DNA of 64,000 nucleotides from Alishewanella jeotgali KCTC 22429 (GCF_000245735.1 NZ_AHTH01000005.1:248001-312000), one strand, 5' to 3'. Positions 18,684-28,969 are shown, counted from the stretch's first letter. Translations and numbers: made by a program. The notes: generated from the sequence alone by a model not told the origin.

Positions 18684-21461
18684 TTGGCAAGTTCACCGAT
18701 ATTGCAAAGCCCGAACGATCCCAGACAGTACCGGCACCTTGTCTTAGCTAACGGTTTAACGGTGCTACTGGTTCACCAGGCCGACAGCGAAAAAAGCGCG
18801 GCGGCCCTGACCGTCAATGTCGGGCACTTCGACGATCCGATTGAGCGCGAAGGCCTGGCGCATTTTTTAGAGCATATGCTGTTTTTAGGCAGTGCCGCTT
18901 ATCCGCAGGCCGGCGAAGTGCAGCAGTTTATCAGTGAACACGGTGGCAGCCATAATGCCTGGACCGGCACTGAGCATAGCCAGTTCTACTTTGATCTTGA
19001 ACAGCAACATTTTGCTGACGGTTTAAGCCGCTTCGCTGCGATGTTTACCGCGCCCCTGTTTAGCAGCGACTATGTCGAAAAAGAGCGCCAGGCCATTGAA
19101 GCGGAATTTTCGCTAAAGCTAAAAGATGATAGCCGGCGTATCTATCAGGTGCATAAAGAGAGTATTAATCCGGCGCATCCCTTTGCCAAGTTTTCGGTTG
19201 GCAACGCCCAGACCCTGGCCGATCACCCACACGAAAGTCTGCAACAAGCGGTGAAACGCTTTTTCGATAGCCAGTACAGCGCCCACAGAATGTCATTGTG
19301 CCTGGTTGGCCCACAGAGCCTGCTTGAACTGGAAAAACTGGCCAGAAACTATTTTAGTGATATTAAAGCGGATGTCGCGGCTAAAAGTCCGCTGCAAGTG
19401 CCGCTGTACTTGTCAGAACAATTGCAACTACAGCTGCAGATCCGCCCCCATAAAAGTAGCCAGCGTCTGGTATTGAGTTTCGCCCTACCTGATATCCAAC
19501 CCTGGTATCGTTATAAGATGGTCAGCTTTTTGGCGCATCTGCTCGGTGATGAAGGACCGGGCTCCTTGCTGGCGTTATTAAAAAATGCGGGGCTGGTAAA
19601 CCAACTGAGTGCCGGCGGAGGCATTGACGGCAGCAATTATAAAGATTTTACTCTGGCATTCGAACTCACGTTACTGGGGCGGCAGCACTATCAACAGATC
19701 GTGCAGGCGGTGTTCGCTAAATTAGCCTTGCTCAGGCAAAGTCCGTTTCCAGAACAGTTGTTTCAAGAGCGGCAAAAGCTACTACAGTGGGCATATCAGT
19801 TTTATGAACCTGCCACGGCCTTGCAAACCGCCACGGATCTATCGCTTAATCTACAGCATTATCCGCTACAGGATGTGATCTTTGGCGATTACCGAATGGA
19901 AACGCCACCTCCGGCTTTATACCGACAGCTATTACAATATTTTACTGCCGATAATCTGCGCTTGATGCTGATCGCCGATGATGTGGACACTAACCGTGAA
20001 GCCCGCTGGTACCAGACGCCCTACCAGATCAGCCCTATCGACGCGCAACTGTTAGCCAGCTTGCAACAAATCCAGGTCCCAGCAACATTGCAGTTGCCAG
20101 CCGCTAACCCTTATCTTATTGCAGATTTAGAACTGTTATCGCCTGCAGACCATCTCGCTGCACCACAACTATTTTTTGAAAGCCATGAGCTTAGCCTCTG
20201 GTACAAACCCGATACCGACTTTAACAGCCCCAAAGGCCATATTTTTTTACAGCTTAGTCTGCCCTTGAGTTGTCAAACCCTAACCCAGCAAGCTGCCAGC
20301 CGCTTATGGGTCGAGTTACTGTTAGACCGCTTTAATCAGCAATTCTATGCGGCGACCACTGCCGGCCTGAATTACTTTTTGCACGTGCATCGCCAAGGCC
20401 TTAGCTTACAAACCAACGGACTTTCAGCTAATCAGTTACAGCTTATTGGCGACATATTATTACAGCTACCTGATCCGCAATTTTGCGAGCAACGATTTGC
20501 AGAGTTAAAGCAACAACTTTGCCGGCATTGGCTAAACAGTAGTAAGAATAAGCCGGTGGCAACGTTATTTTCGAAATTGTCGGCGGTATTACAACCGCAG
20601 AATCCCGAGCCAGTGCAGCTGGCAGCGTCACTGGCTAACCTGAGTTACGAGGATTTTCAGCACTTCCGGCAACAGGTATGGCAGCAATTACATCTCGAAG
20701 CGCTGATGTTGGGTAATTGGAGTGTCGAGGCTGCCGCCGCACTGCAACGGCGGTTACAAGACTGGCTGCAGACGCAAAACAATAGTGGCAGTGCGCCCAA
20801 ATCGAAACAATGCTATATCCGGGACCTGGGTCCGGTTTGGTTACAAGCCAGTCCCGAATACGAGTCGGATCATGCGCTGATAGCCTATTTGCCGGCTCGA
20901 GAGAAATCACCCACCATGATGGCGTTGTTTATGCTTGCCAATCATATCCTGGCACCGCGTTATTTTCACCAATTACGCACTGAGCAACAGCTAGGTTATT
21001 TAGTTGGTACTGGCTACGTGCCAGTTAATACGTTGCCGGGCATCGCCTTTTATGTACAATCGCCCAATCACGCGGCGGATGTATTGTATCAGGCAACGGA
21101 AGCGTTTTTCCGGCACTTTATCGGCGAATTGAGTCAACTACATGACCGCGATTTTCAGTCTTTAAAGCAAGGCTTAGCTGCTCAACTGGCTGAGCGGGAT
21201 ACCAGCTTAAGTGCCAGAGCCAAACGCTACTGGTCGGCCCTAAGTCAGGGCGACTATGACTTTGATTTGACGCAGCGCATCCTGAATGCACTTGAAGATA
21301 TTGACCGGCTGCGGTTTCAGGATTTCTTAAGTCAATTATTAGCCGCTGACTATGATGTGCTGTTATTAGCGACAGATCCACCACCCATGGATAATTATGT
21401 AAAACGCCTGCATAAGTCGCAGTTGACAGAATTATTACAGCAGCAACGAAAATGCTTTTGA
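18684..21461 (+). CDS. M16 family (insulinase/pitrilysin-type) zinc metallopeptidase
   Basis: A 925-residue peptidase of the pitrilysin/insulysin clan that degrades mid-size peptides. The inverted zinc motif is His60-Phe-Leu-Glu63-His64, in LAHFLEHMLFLGS, with the third ligand Glu141, 81 residues on as in pitrilysin. FSVGNAQTL and the C-terminal LRTEQQLGYLVGTGY are strong insulinase markers. The start is a TTG at 18684 with AAGGA nine bases before; the nearby ATG at 18677 is out of frame. No signal peptide is visible, unlike periplasmic E. coli pitrilysin (962 residues), so the enzyme may be cytoplasmic. It appears to be a single-gene unit. Confidence 0.92.
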   Translation: MASSPILQSPNDPRQYRHLVLANGLTVLLVHQADSEKSAAALTVNVGHFDDPIEREGLAHFLEHMLFLGSAAYPQAGEVQQFISEHGGSHNAWTGTEHSQFYFDLEQQHFADGLSRFAAMFTAPLFSSDYVEKERQAIEAEFSLKLKDDSRRIYQVHKESINPAHPFAKFSVGNAQTLADHPHESLQQAVKRFFDSQYSAHRMSLCLVGPQSLLELEKLARNYFSDIKADVAAKSPLQVPLYLSEQLQLQLQIRPHKSSQRLVLSFALPDIQPWYRYKMVSFLAHLLGDEGPGSLLALLKNAGLVNQLSAGGGIDGSNYKDFTLAFELTLLGRQHYQQIVQAVFAKLALLRQSPFPEQLFQERQKLLQWAYQFYEPATALQTATDLSLNLQHYPLQDVIFGDYRMETPPPALYRQLLQYFTADNLRLMLIADDVDTNREARWYQTPYQISPIDAQLLASLQQIQVPATLQLPAANPYLIADLELLSPADHLAAPQLFFESHELSLWYKPDTDFNSPKGHIFLQLSLPLSCQTLTQQAASRLWVELLLDRFNQQFYAATTAGLNYFLHVHRQGLSLQTNGLSANQLQLIGDILLQLPDPQFCEQRFAELKQQLCRHWLNSSKNKPVATLFSKLSAVLQPQNPEPVQLAASLANLSYEDFQHFRQQVWQQLHLEALMLGNWSVEAAAALQRRLQDWLQTQNNSGSAPKSKQCYIRDLGPVWLQASPEYESDHALIAYLPAREKSPTMMALFMLANHILAPRYFHQLRTEQQLGYLVGTGYVPVNTLPGIAFYVQSPNHAADVLYQATEAFFRHFIGELSQLHDRDFQSLKQGLAAQLAERDTSLSARAKRYWSALSQGDYDFDLTQRILNALEDIDRLRFQDFLSQLLAADYDVLLLATDPPPMDNYVKRLHKSQLTELLQQQRKCF

Positions 21462-21516
21462 CAGTACCGATTTTCTCCGTTAACGTAGTCCAAAAGCAGT
21501 ACTGAATTATTATAAA

Positions 21517-23769
21517 GTGCGCGATAAAACAATAACTTTTCTCACCCTCTCATTTTTGGGGCTAACACTTGCTGTGTTATTTTTCTTGCCCCTTGCCGCA
21601 ACGGCCCTTAGTTGGGATACCGTTCAACCTTATTTATTCCCTGCTTTGTTAACACTGGCGCTGACCGGCTTGTTGCTTGGTCAGTTAAGTTTGAGACGGA
21701 TGCGGCGTTATCATCAGGCGCTGGCGAAAAGTGAAGAGCGGCTGCGGCTATCGATTTGGGGCAGTGGTGATGAACTCTGGGACTGGAATATCGATAGTGG
21801 CGAGCTGTACCGCTCCAGCGCCTGGCTGGAGCCTTTGGCTATCGCGCCGCAAACCGAAGATTTCCCGCCCAATAAGGCGCTGATTCATCCACAAGACTTA
21901 GAGCGGGTAAGTCATGCGCTGTCGCAGCATTTGGCCGGCAAAAGCCCCTTTTTCGAGGCCAGTTATCGGGTAAAGACCGTGGACGATACCTATATCTGGG
22001 TGTTGGACCGCGGTAAGGTCGTCGCATTTCACGAAGATGGCAAACCACAACGCATGACTGGTACTTTGAAAAATATCAGTCAGTTAAAACAAGCCGAAGC
22101 ACGGATGCAACTGTTCGCCCGCTGTCTGGAGAATATCTCTGATGCCGTGGTGATCTGCGATACCAAATTTAGCATTATCGAAGTTAACCCGGCCTTTAGC
22201 GTGATTACCGGAAAAAGTCGGGAGCAGGTATTACAAAACCGCTTTCAGCTTTCACTTTATCCGCCACGTTTTATCCAGGAAATTGAAAAAAAGCTGGTTA
22301 AAGATGGCCGTTGGAGCGGCGAGATCCGGGAACTGAAAACCAATGGTGATTACTACCAGGCAGAATTAACCTTTGATGTGATTAAAGATGATCAGGGTTG
22401 TATTACCCAATACGTCGCGGTATTTTCTGATATCTCCGATCGCAAAAGACGTGAAGCCGAATTAAGCCGGCTGGCTAATAGCGACACCCTGACCGGCTTA
22501 CCCAACCGCGCGGTTTTTATGAATAAGCTGGCCAGCCTGGTTACCGAAAAAACCGAACATGCGCTGCTGGTATTTGACCTGGATAACTTTAAGAAAATTA
22601 ACGACTCACTGGGTCATGAACTCGGTGACGCCCTGCTTTGTAAGCTGGCTGATCGCCTGCATAACAATAAATTATTCCGGCAAAAGCTTTACCGACTCGG
22701 CGGCGATGAATTCGCTATTTTGCTCGACAATACCAACGATATTCATGCCATTACCAGCCTGGCGAAAAACTTACTGGAACAAATTAATAAGCCTTTCGCT
22801 GTGGATCAGCATGAGTTGGCGGTAACCAGCAGCGTCGGCATAGTATTGTTTCCGGAAGATGGTAAGGATCCACAGGCGCTGCTGCGAAATGCTGATACCG
22901 CGATGTATCATGCCAAGAGTGCCGGCGCCAACCGCTATTTGTTTTTTAATGACACCATGAACAAACAAGCTGTGAAACGGCTGCAGATCGAAAACCTGAT
23001 CCGCCATGGCTTAAAAGAAGATTATTTTACTGTGTTCTACCAGCCGAAAATGGACATGCTAAGTGGCAAGGTTGTCGGTATGGAAGCCCTGGTACGTTTT
23101 ATTACACCCAAAGGTGGTCTGGTAAGCCCAGCCAGCTTTATTCCGGTGGCCGAGGAAACCGGACAAATTGTTGATATCGGTACCGTGGTACTGCGTAAAG
23201 CCTGTATCGATGTTAAACGCTGGATAGCACAGGGCCTGTTTCATGGCCGGGTGGCGGTTAACTTATCGGCCAAGCAATTTATGCTGCCCTTTCTCTGTGA
23301 TCAGATTGACGATATTTTGCAGCAAACCGATTTACCCTCCTACCACCTGGAGTTAGAGATCACCGAGGGCACGGTGATGCAATCGCCGAAGCTGGCGATT
23401 GATACCATGAAAAAACTGCGTGCCCGCGGCATTCACCTGGCAATGGATGATTTTGGTACCGGCTACTCCTCGCTGGCCTATCTGAAGCAATTCCCACTTA
23501 ATACGCTGAAAATTGATAAAGCCTTTATCGACGATATGAGCAGCGCCCGCGGCCGCAATATGGTCGATACTATTGTCACTATCGCACACAACCTGAGCCT
23601 GAGTGTGGTAGCAGAAGGGGTGGAAACGCACGAACAACTGGAGCAACTACGCAAGCTGCGCTGTGAAATTATTCAGGGTTACTATTACAGCAAGCCGCTG
23701 TCTGCTGAAGATTTTGCCGCCTTCCTGCAAGAACAAAAGCAACAACGGCCGAAGATTGCGGCGTTATAA
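21517..23769 (+). CDS. Membrane PAS-PAS-GGDEF-EAL cyclic-di-GMP protein
   Basis: This 750-residue protein could make and break cyclic di-GMP. Two N-terminal membrane helices (about residues 7-29 and 37-56) leave no real periplasmic domain. A PAS_3-type PAS (about 72-190, WGSGDELWDWNIDSGELY) and a second PAS (about 200-310) follow. GGDEF is intact at residues 395-399 (RLGGDEFAIL), with RxxD not obvious upstream. The EAL domain is intact, with EAL at 523-525 and DDFGTGYSSL near 644. Both activities are therefore possible. The best start is a GTG at 21517 with no clear ribosome site. The redox- or ligand-sensing cofactor of the PAS domains is not evident. Confidence 0.9.
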   Translation: MRDKTITFLTLSFLGLTLAVLFFLPLAATALSWDTVQPYLFPALLTLALTGLLLGQLSLRRMRRYHQALAKSEERLRLSIWGSGDELWDWNIDSGELYRSSAWLEPLAIAPQTEDFPPNKALIHPQDLERVSHALSQHLAGKSPFFEASYRVKTVDDTYIWVLDRGKVVAFHEDGKPQRMTGTLKNISQLKQAEARMQLFARCLENISDAVVICDTKFSIIEVNPAFSVITGKSREQVLQNRFQLSLYPPRFIQEIEKKLVKDGRWSGEIRELKTNGDYYQAELTFDVIKDDQGCITQYVAVFSDISDRKRREAELSRLANSDTLTGLPNRAVFMNKLASLVTEKTEHALLVFDLDNFKKINDSLGHELGDALLCKLADRLHNNKLFRQKLYRLGGDEFAILLDNTNDIHAITSLAKNLLEQINKPFAVDQHELAVTSSVGIVLFPEDGKDPQALLRNADTAMYHAKSAGANRYLFFNDTMNKQAVKRLQIENLIRHGLKEDYFTVFYQPKMDMLSGKVVGMEALVRFITPKGGLVSPASFIPVAEETGQIVDIGTVVLRKACIDVKRWIAQGLFHGRVAVNLSAKQFMLPFLCDQIDDILQQTDLPSYHLELEITEGTVMQSPKLAIDTMKKLRARGIHLAMDDFGTGYSSLAYLKQFPLNTLKIDKAFIDDMSSARGRNMVDTIVTIAHNLSLSVVAEGVETHEQLEQLRKLRCEIIQGYYYSKPLSAEDFAAFLQEQKQQRPKIAAL

Positions 23770-23794
23770 AGGCGAAAGCCAAATTACAGACATT

Positions 23795-23818
23795 AAAAAA
23801 GCCCTAACGGGCTTTTTT
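23795..23818. terminator. Bidirectional terminator between the GGDEF-EAL gene and maoP
   Basis: A6-GCCC-TAAC-GGGC-T6 is a symmetric hairpin that works for both convergent genes. It overlaps the last two bases of the maoP stop codon. Confidence 0.88.
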
Positions 23819-24164
23819 AATCGGCATCTGATTCAACGTACGAGAAATCATCCGAGCCATCTGCAATGCGCTTCTTACCGAATACGGTATGAAATTTGCG
23901 TTTTTCTGCCAGACGTTGTTTGTACTTTAGCCAGGTTTTTTCATACACAGTGCTGGCTTCGGCTTCACCGCGGCACACCGACAAAAAGCGCTGCTCTTCG
24001 TCATTTGCCGGTTGGCGTACGCCCTGCTCCAACTCTTGCATTGCTAAACCATGTTTTTCCAGCAGATTGCCCTCTGCCAGGGTAAAACGCCCAGACCGGG
24101 TAAAACCACGCGGGAAATTCCGGTCATCGAAAAAGCGACGATTAGCGACAAAACTTTGCTGCAT
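23817..24164 (-). CDS. maoP: Macrodomain Ori organisation protein MaoP (YifE/DUF413 family)
   Basis: MaoP, with its DNA site maoS, constrains chromosome contacts in the E. coli Ori macrodomain. This 115-residue protein matches YifE throughout: NRRFFDDRNFPRGFTRSG, then FTLAEGNLLEKHG, FLSVCRGEAEASTVYEKTW, KRKFHTVFG, and an acidic tail. The ATG at 24164 follows AGAGGA; a GTG one codon upstream is an alternative. As in E. coli it is divergent from hdfR. If the E. coli layout holds, a maoS-like site may lie in the 128-bp spacer, but I cannot identify it by eye. Confidence 0.9.
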   Translation of the reverse strand: MQQSFVANRRFFDDRNFPRGFTRSGRFTLAEGNLLEKHGLAMQELEQGVRQPANDEEQRFLSVCRGEAEASTVYEKTWLKYKQRLAEKRKFHTVFGKKRIADGSDDFSYVESDAD

Positions 24165-24242
24165 CACTTTTTTCCTCTCATGTCGTTGAATATCAAGCCA
24201 GCCTGTTTAAACTGTGCGGAGTATGGTTAACAAAATTCCTGT

Positions 24243-24270
24243 CGTAAAACAAATATTTTTAATTGTTACG
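24243..24270. promoter_or_regulatory. Imperfect inverted repeat upstream of hdfR
   Basis: CGTAAAACAA and TTGTTACG are near-complementary arms about ten bases apart, ending 22 bases before the hdfR TTG. Its position suits autoregulation by a LysR protein, but one arm carries an extra base. Confidence 0.3.
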
Positions 24271-24292
24271 ATAAAAAACATTTGAGGCTAGT

Positions 24293-25144
24293 TTGGATAC
24301 TGACTTACTGAAAACCTTCCTGGAAGTACAGCGCACCCGCCATTTTGGTAAGGCTGCCGAAAATTTATACCTTACGCAGTCGGCGGTCAGTTTCCGCATC
24401 CGCCAGCTGGAACAACAATTGGGCGTAAATTTATTTATCCGACACCGAAATAACATTCAGTTAACAGCGGCGGGCGAGCGGCTGTTGCCACATGCTCAAA
24501 CTATGCTGGCCGCCTTACAGCGCGCCAGACAAGACGTCGCGGACAGCGCCAGCCAAAGCCCGGCTTTACAGCTGGCAATGCCGATGGTATTGGCTGAGCA
24601 GTTATTAGCGCCCACGCTGCAGCAACTGGCGTTATTGCCAACACCGCTGACCATCCGGGCGGAGTGCTTACCCAAGGAGCAAATCAGTGACTTATTACTG
24701 AGCCAACAATTGGATCTGGCTATGTTACCGGAGCCGGTAAAGACCGAAGAGCTTTATCGCGAAGCCATAACACAGTTGCCGCTGCTGGCGGTATGCACGC
24801 CGGGGCATGCAGCCTGTAAGCAGCTCAGCGCTGCAGAGTACTGCTATGTGGAATGGGGGCAGGCCTTTGCACTGCAGCATAGCCGCGATTGGCCACAGCT
24901 ACAGGCGGCGCGCTTTAGCACTAACTCAGCGCAACTGGCGCTAACTCAGGTGTTAGCGGGTAACGTCGCCGCCTTTTTACCCGAGAGCTGGGTTAAACCC
25001 TATCTTAATGCCGGGCAACTGGTGGCGGCAGCGGCGCAGCGCTATACACTGACACTCTATGCCGTCTGTCATCAGGATCGGCAACAGGATAGCCTGCTAA
25101 AAGCCGCTATAGCGCTTTTAAAGCGACAATTAGGGCCGGAATAA
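24293..25144 (+). CDS. hdfR: LysR-family regulator HdfR
   Basis: HdfR is a LysR-type regulator that represses flhDC in E. coli. The N-terminus is nearly the enteric one: DTDLLKTFLEVQRTRHFGKAAENLYL quoted as DTDLLKTFLEVQRTRHFG then KAAENLYLTQSAVSFRIRQL, and LGVNLFIRHRNNIQLTAAG. The C-terminal effector domain is more diverged. The start is TTG at 24293 with GAGG five bases upstream. It is divergent from maoP and overlaps the next minus-strand small gene by 15 bases at its 3' end. Regulation of motility by this copy is inferred from the name, not shown here. Confidence 0.9.
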   Translation: MDTDLLKTFLEVQRTRHFGKAAENLYLTQSAVSFRIRQLEQQLGVNLFIRHRNNIQLTAAGERLLPHAQTMLAALQRARQDVADSASQSPALQLAMPMVLAEQLLAPTLQQLALLPTPLTIRAECLPKEQISDLLLSQQLDLAMLPEPVKTEELYREAITQLPLLAVCTPGHAACKQLSAAEYCYVEWGQAFALQHSRDWPQLQAARFSTNSAQLALTQVLAGNVAAFLPESWVKPYLNAGQLVAAAAQRYTLTLYAVCHQDRQQDSLLKAAIALLKRQLGPE

Positions 25145-25327
25145 GCCGTAGCTACGGCCACGGGCGCGGCGCAACGCCAGGCGTTTGTGGCTGTTAAACA
25201 GCGGTAACAGCAAAGGACCGGTAAAGATTGCCGCCAGTGCCCAGCGCATCGCCTGCATACCACTACGCAGTGCCGCTATGTATACGCCTACTGCTACCAT
25301 TAACCAAAGCACCGGAACTAATAACAC
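25130..25327 (-). CDS. Small two-helix membrane protein, function unknown
   Basis: A 65-residue protein read from a GTG at 25327 with a strong Shine-Dalgarno (AGGAG, eight bases away), which is the main reason to believe it. Residues 2-19 (LLVPVLWLMVAVGVYIAA) and about 28-44 (RWALAAIFTGPLLLPLF) are hydrophobic. The tail HKRLALRRARGRSYG is strongly basic and would face the cytoplasm. Its last 15 bases overlap the 3' end of hdfR on the other strand. I recognise no family. Confidence 0.55.
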   Translation of the reverse strand: MLLVPVLWLMVAVGVYIAALRSGMQAMRWALAAIFTGPLLLPLFNSHKRLALRRARGRSYGLFRP

Positions 25328-25402
25328 CCGCTCTCTCCTACATCACTTTACTGCTGCTGGCGATTATACCAGCTATCCGGACGTCTTGCTGTTATGCTTT
25401 AG

Positions 25403-25444
25403 TTGCATTTTTAGCGAAAATGCAAAAAGGGCCCGCAGGCCCTT
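25403..25444 (-). terminator. Intrinsic terminator after fadJ with a second stem
   Basis: AAGGGCC (25427-25433) and GGCCCTT (25438-25444) pair around CGCA and on the minus strand are followed by TTTTTGC, just past fadJ. Next to it, TTGCATTTT (25403-25411) and AAAATGCAA (25417-25425) form a second perfect 9-bp stem. The second stem shares bases with the T-run, so the two may compete. Confidence 0.75.
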
Positions 25445-25472
25445 AGATAACTTACCCCCTGCAAGGCGGCTG

Positions 25473-27611
25473 TTACTGTGGATAGAAACGCTCGCCTGCT
25501 GTTGCCATTTTCAGCAAGGTATCGCACGGCGTAAAGCGGCTACCAAAGCGGCTTTCCAGCTGGCGTAAGGTCGCCACCAGATTATTGACACCCAGCTTAT
25601 CAATATAGCGGAACGGGCCACCGAGGAAGGGTGGGAAACCGATACCAAAGATGGCACCGATATCCCCATCCCGGGCCGAGGCTATAATGCCCTCTTCGAG
25701 ACAACGTACCGCCTCATTCAACATCTGCGCGGTACAGCGGCTGGCAATCTCTTCGCCATTTAGCGCCGGCGCCGGTGTTACGCCAAGTACTGCATATACC
25801 GACTCATCAACCAGCTTCTTACCTTTTTTCGCCGCCTTACCGTAAAGGTAAAACCCTTTTTCGGTTTTCTTGCCTTTACGGCCATCGGCCAGCAGTTTGT
25901 CAAAAGCAGCCGGGGCGGCAAAGCGCTCACCGAGCTCAGCAGTTAAAATCGGAGAAATTTTGGCGCCAACATCAATACCCACTTCATCCAGCAGCGTCAC
26001 CGGGCCGACCGGGAAGCCGAATTTGACCAGCGCACGGTCAATTTTTTCTACCGGCTCACCGGCAAGCAGAATATTGGCCGCCTCATTCATATACAGCGCC
26101 AGAATGCGGTTAACGTAGAAACCGGCACCGTCTTTAACCACGATCGGCGTTTTGCCTTGCTTACGGGCAAAAGCAACCGTCGTAGCAATAGTTTCCGCTG
26201 AGGTTTTGTCATGCGCAATCACTTCTACCAGCGGCATTTTATCTACCGGTGAGAAGTAATGCAGACCGATCACATTTTCCGGCCGCGCTGCCTTTTCGGC
26301 AATTTTGTGAATAGGTAACGAACTGGTATTGCTGGCAAAGATGGTATGCTCCGCACAGTGCTGTTCAATATCAGCCACCATTTGCTGCTTTAAGCTCAGA
26401 TCTTCAAATACCGCCTCAACCACGATATCGACATCATGGAAACCACTGTAATCGGTAGTGCCGGTGATCAACAGCAGCTGCTTTTGCATCTCGGCCTTGC
26501 TGATAAAGCGCTTTTTATATTTTTTGTTCAGGATATCAAAGCGGTATTTCAGCGCATTATTAATACCCTGCTCAGCGATATCTTTGATCCGCACCGGTAC
26601 ACCGGCCTTGGTGGCGCTGACATTGGCAATACCGCCGCCCATCAGACCGCCGCCCAGCACTGCGGCTTTGCGCACCTTACGCGGTTTAGCATCACCGGCA
26701 CCGCTTTCTTTCTTCATCTGGGTGGTAGCAAAGAAAATACTGCGCAGTGCCGCCGACTCTGGCGTCATACAAAGCTGGCCAAAGGCTTTGGCCTCTGCGG
26801 CCAGACCTTTTTGATAGCCCTGCTCAACACCGGTTTGAATCACTTCAATAATCCGCAGGGCGGCAGGATAATTGCCCTGAGTTTTCTTCAGCGTTTGTTT
26901 TAGTGCCTGGGAGAACACCAGTTTGCGACCCGGTCCGGTATTTTCCAGCAGTTTATCCAGCAAGCTCTGCTTTTTCGCTTCGCGTCGTGGTTTACCGGCC
27001 AGCGCCTTTTTCACTGCGGCATCCAGCAGAATGCTCTCCGGCACCACTTCATCGACCAGGCCGAGCTTTTTCGCCTGGGCCGCACGCAATTGCTTACCCG
27101 TCAGGATCATATCCAGCGCTTTTTGCACGCCAACTAACTTTGGTAAACGCTGGGTACCACCACTGCCGGGTAGTAAGCCCAGCTGCACTTCCGGCAAACC
27201 CAGCACGGTTTTCGGGCTGCTGCTGGCAACCCGCACATGACAGGCCAGTGCCAGCTCCAGACCACCACCTAAGCAAGGCCCATGAATTGCGGCCACCAGC
27301 GGTAAGCGCAATTGCTCCAACCGGTCAAACATTTGTTGTCCCATCGCAGCAATGGTTTCAGCCTGCTCAGCCGTCTGACAGGCGTCAAGCATGCTAATAT
27401 CGGCGCCGGCAATAAAGGAATCTTTTTTGCCACTGATAAAGACCACGCCTTTTAAGGTACTGTCGTTAGCCAGCTGTTTCAGCATGGCATCAATTTCATC
27501 GGCAAACGAGGCTTTCAGGACATTCATGCTTTCACCCGGAATGTCCATGGTGATCACGGCCACCTTGTCATCGCGGATGTTTAAGCTAAAGCTGCTTACT
27601 GTCTCAGTCAT
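25473..27611 (-). CDS. fadJ: Fatty acid oxidation complex alpha subunit FadJ
   Basis: FadJ carries enoyl-CoA hydratase and 3-hydroxyacyl-CoA dehydrogenase activities of beta-oxidation and pairs with FadI. At 712 residues it matches enteric FadJ (714). The hydratase domain has catalytic Glu119 ([13 protein letters not shown]) and Glu141 ([18 protein letters not shown]). The NAD-binding motif is [16 protein letters not shown] near residue 325. The dehydrogenase active site is in [18 protein letters not shown]. The ATG overlaps the fadI stop codon by one base, so fadI and fadJ are co-translated. The operon promoter carries FadR- and PsrA-like sites. A terminator follows. Confidence 0.97.
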   Translation of the reverse strand: MTETVSSFSLNIRDDKVAVITMDIPGESMNVLKASFADEIDAMLKQLANDSTLKGVVFISGKKDSFIAGADISMLDACQTAEQAETIAAMGQQMFDRLEQLRLPLVAAIHGPCLGGGLELALACHVRVASSSPKTVLGLPEVQLGLLPGSGGTQRLPKLVGVQKALDMILTGKQLRAAQAKKLGLVDEVVPESILLDAAVKKALAGKPRREAKKQSLLDKLLENTGPGRKLVFSQALKQTLKKTQGNYPAALRIIEVIQTGVEQGYQKGLAAEAKAFGQLCMTPESAALRSIFFATTQMKKESGAGDAKPRKVRKAAVLGGGLMGGGIANVSATKAGVPVRIKDIAEQGINNALKYRFDILNKKYKKRFISKAEMQKQLLLITGTTDYSGFHDVDIVVEAVFEDLSLKQQMVADIEQHCAEHTIFASNTSSLPIHKIAEKAARPENVIGLHYFSPVDKMPLVEVIAHDKTSAETIATTVAFARKQGKTPIVVKDGAGFYVNRILALYMNEAANILLAGEPVEKIDRALVKFGFPVGPVTLLDEVGIDVGAKISPILTAELGERFAAPAAFDKLLADGRKGKKTEKGFYLYGKAAKKGKKLVDESVYAVLGVTPAPALNGEEIASRCTAQMLNEAVRCLEEGIIASARDGDIGAIFGIGFPPFLGGPFRYIDKLGVNNLVATLRQLESRFGSRFTPCDTLLKMATAGERFYPQ

Positions 27612-28921
27612 TATTCGGTCTCCACAATCATCGCAGCGCCTAAACCGCCGGCGGCGCAGGCAGTGGTCAGGCCGATGCCACCACCACGACGTTTTAATTC
27701 ATTCAGGGTTTGCACTATTAAGCGGGTGCCGGTCGCGGCAAAGGGGTGGCCATAAGCCAATGAACCGCCGTTGACGTTAAACTTATCCATATCAATTTCG
27801 CCAATGGCTTCGCTGCGGCCCAGCTTTTCTTCGGCAAATTTACGGCTGCCAAACATCTTCATATTAGCCAGCGCCTGCGCAGCGAAGGCTTCATGCATTT
27901 CAATCAGCGTCAGATCCGACAGTTTCATCCCGGCGCGATCCAGCGCGATCGGCGTGGCATAAGACGGGCCCATCAGCATATCTTCATGTACGCCGATGGC
28001 CGAAAAGGCGTAGCTGCGCAGATAACCCAGGGGAGTATAACCCAATGCCTTGGCGCGGCCTTCGGTCATCATCAGCACCGCAGACGCACCGTCGGTCAGC
28101 GGCGTACTGTTTGCCGCCGTTACTGAACCATGCACCCGGTCAAATACCGGCTTTAACTTGGCATAAGACTCCAGTTTGGACTCCATCCGGATATTATTAT
28201 CGATCTTTAAATAACGGCTGTACGGCTCAACATAGGCGGTCATTACCTCATCGGCCAGCTTGCCGGCTTGCCAGGCGGCCGCCGCCAGCGTGTGCGAGCG
28301 GTGTGCCATTTCATCCTGCGCTGCCCGGCTGATACCATGGCTTTTCGCCATTTGTTCAGCCGTATCGCCCATTGACAGGCCGGTACTGTATTCGGCTACT
28401 GCCGGTGGTACCGGCAGTAAATCTTTCAGGCCCAGACGGCGGAAAATTGCCAGTTTCTGGCCCAGGGTTTTAGCTTTATTGACATCGACCAGGGCGCGCG
28501 CCAGTTTCTTGCTCACGCCAATAGGTAACACTGAGCTGGAGTCCGCGCCACCGGCAATGGCGATCTGAGTGACACCGGCCAGCATTGATTCGGCAACACT
28601 GACTACCGACTGAAAACTGGTGGCACAGGCCCGGGTAACACTAAAGGCATCGGTATGCACCTGCATACCGGTACCGAGCACGATTTCGCGGGCGATATTT
28701 GGCGCCTCTGGCATCTGCACCACCTGGCCATACACCACCTGCTCTACCAGCGCCGGATCCAGTTCGGCACGGATCAGTAATTCATTCACCACCAGTTTTC
28801 CCAGATCCAGAGCCGAGACACCATGAAACTCGGTCGCTTGTTTGGCAAAGGGGGTACGAAGCCCGGACACGATTGCAATACGCTCACCGTCACGGGTTCT
28901 CAGGTTGATAGGGGCTGCCAT
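27611..28921 (-). CDS. fadI: 3-ketoacyl-CoA thiolase FadI
   Basis: FadI performs the last step of beta-oxidation, releasing acetyl-CoA. The 436-residue length equals that of enteric FadI. Catalytic Cys99 is in [10 protein letters not shown]. The second set is [25 protein letters not shown] and [19 protein letters not shown] lies six bases before the ATG. It is first in the fadI-fadJ operon. The tandem palindromes 30-110 bases upstream suggest fatty-acid-responsive repression. Confidence 0.97.
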   Translation of the reverse strand: MAAPINLRTRDGERIAIVSGLRTPFAKQATEFHGVSALDLGKLVVNELLIRAELDPALVEQVVYGQVVQMPEAPNIAREIVLGTGMQVHTDAFSVTRACATSFQSVVSVAESMLAGVTQIAIAGGADSSSVLPIGVSKKLARALVDVNKAKTLGQKLAIFRRLGLKDLLPVPPAVAEYSTGLSMGDTAEQMAKSHGISRAAQDEMAHRSHTLAAAAWQAGKLADEVMTAYVEPYSRYLKIDNNIRMESKLESYAKLKPVFDRVHGSVTAANSTPLTDGASAVLMMTEGRAKALGYTPLGYLRSYAFSAIGVHEDMLMGPSYATPIALDRAGMKLSDLTLIEMHEAFAAQALANMKMFGSRKFAEEKLGRSEAIGEIDMDKFNVNGGSLAYGHPFAATGTRLIVQTLNELKRRGGGIGLTTACAAGGLGAAMIVETE

Positions 28922-28952
28922 AGTTATCCTCTTGTTTTATGCTGGCCTGATT

Positions 28953-28969
28953 ACAGGTCTGACCTCTGA
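28953..28969 (-). promoter_or_regulatory. FadR-like operator upstream of fadIJ
   Basis: AGGTCTGACCT at 28955-28965 is an 11-bp perfect palindrome around one base. It resembles the TGGTCNGACCA core known for FadR and differs at the outer base. It sits about 35 bases before the fadI ATG, where bound protein would block transcription. FadR is encoded at 6.9-7.6 kb. Confidence 0.5.

Noticed and set aside
26436-26903. Long plus-strand open frame inside fadJ
   Set aside because: It is antisense to a well-supported gene, has no family signature and reflects the GC bias of the third codon position.
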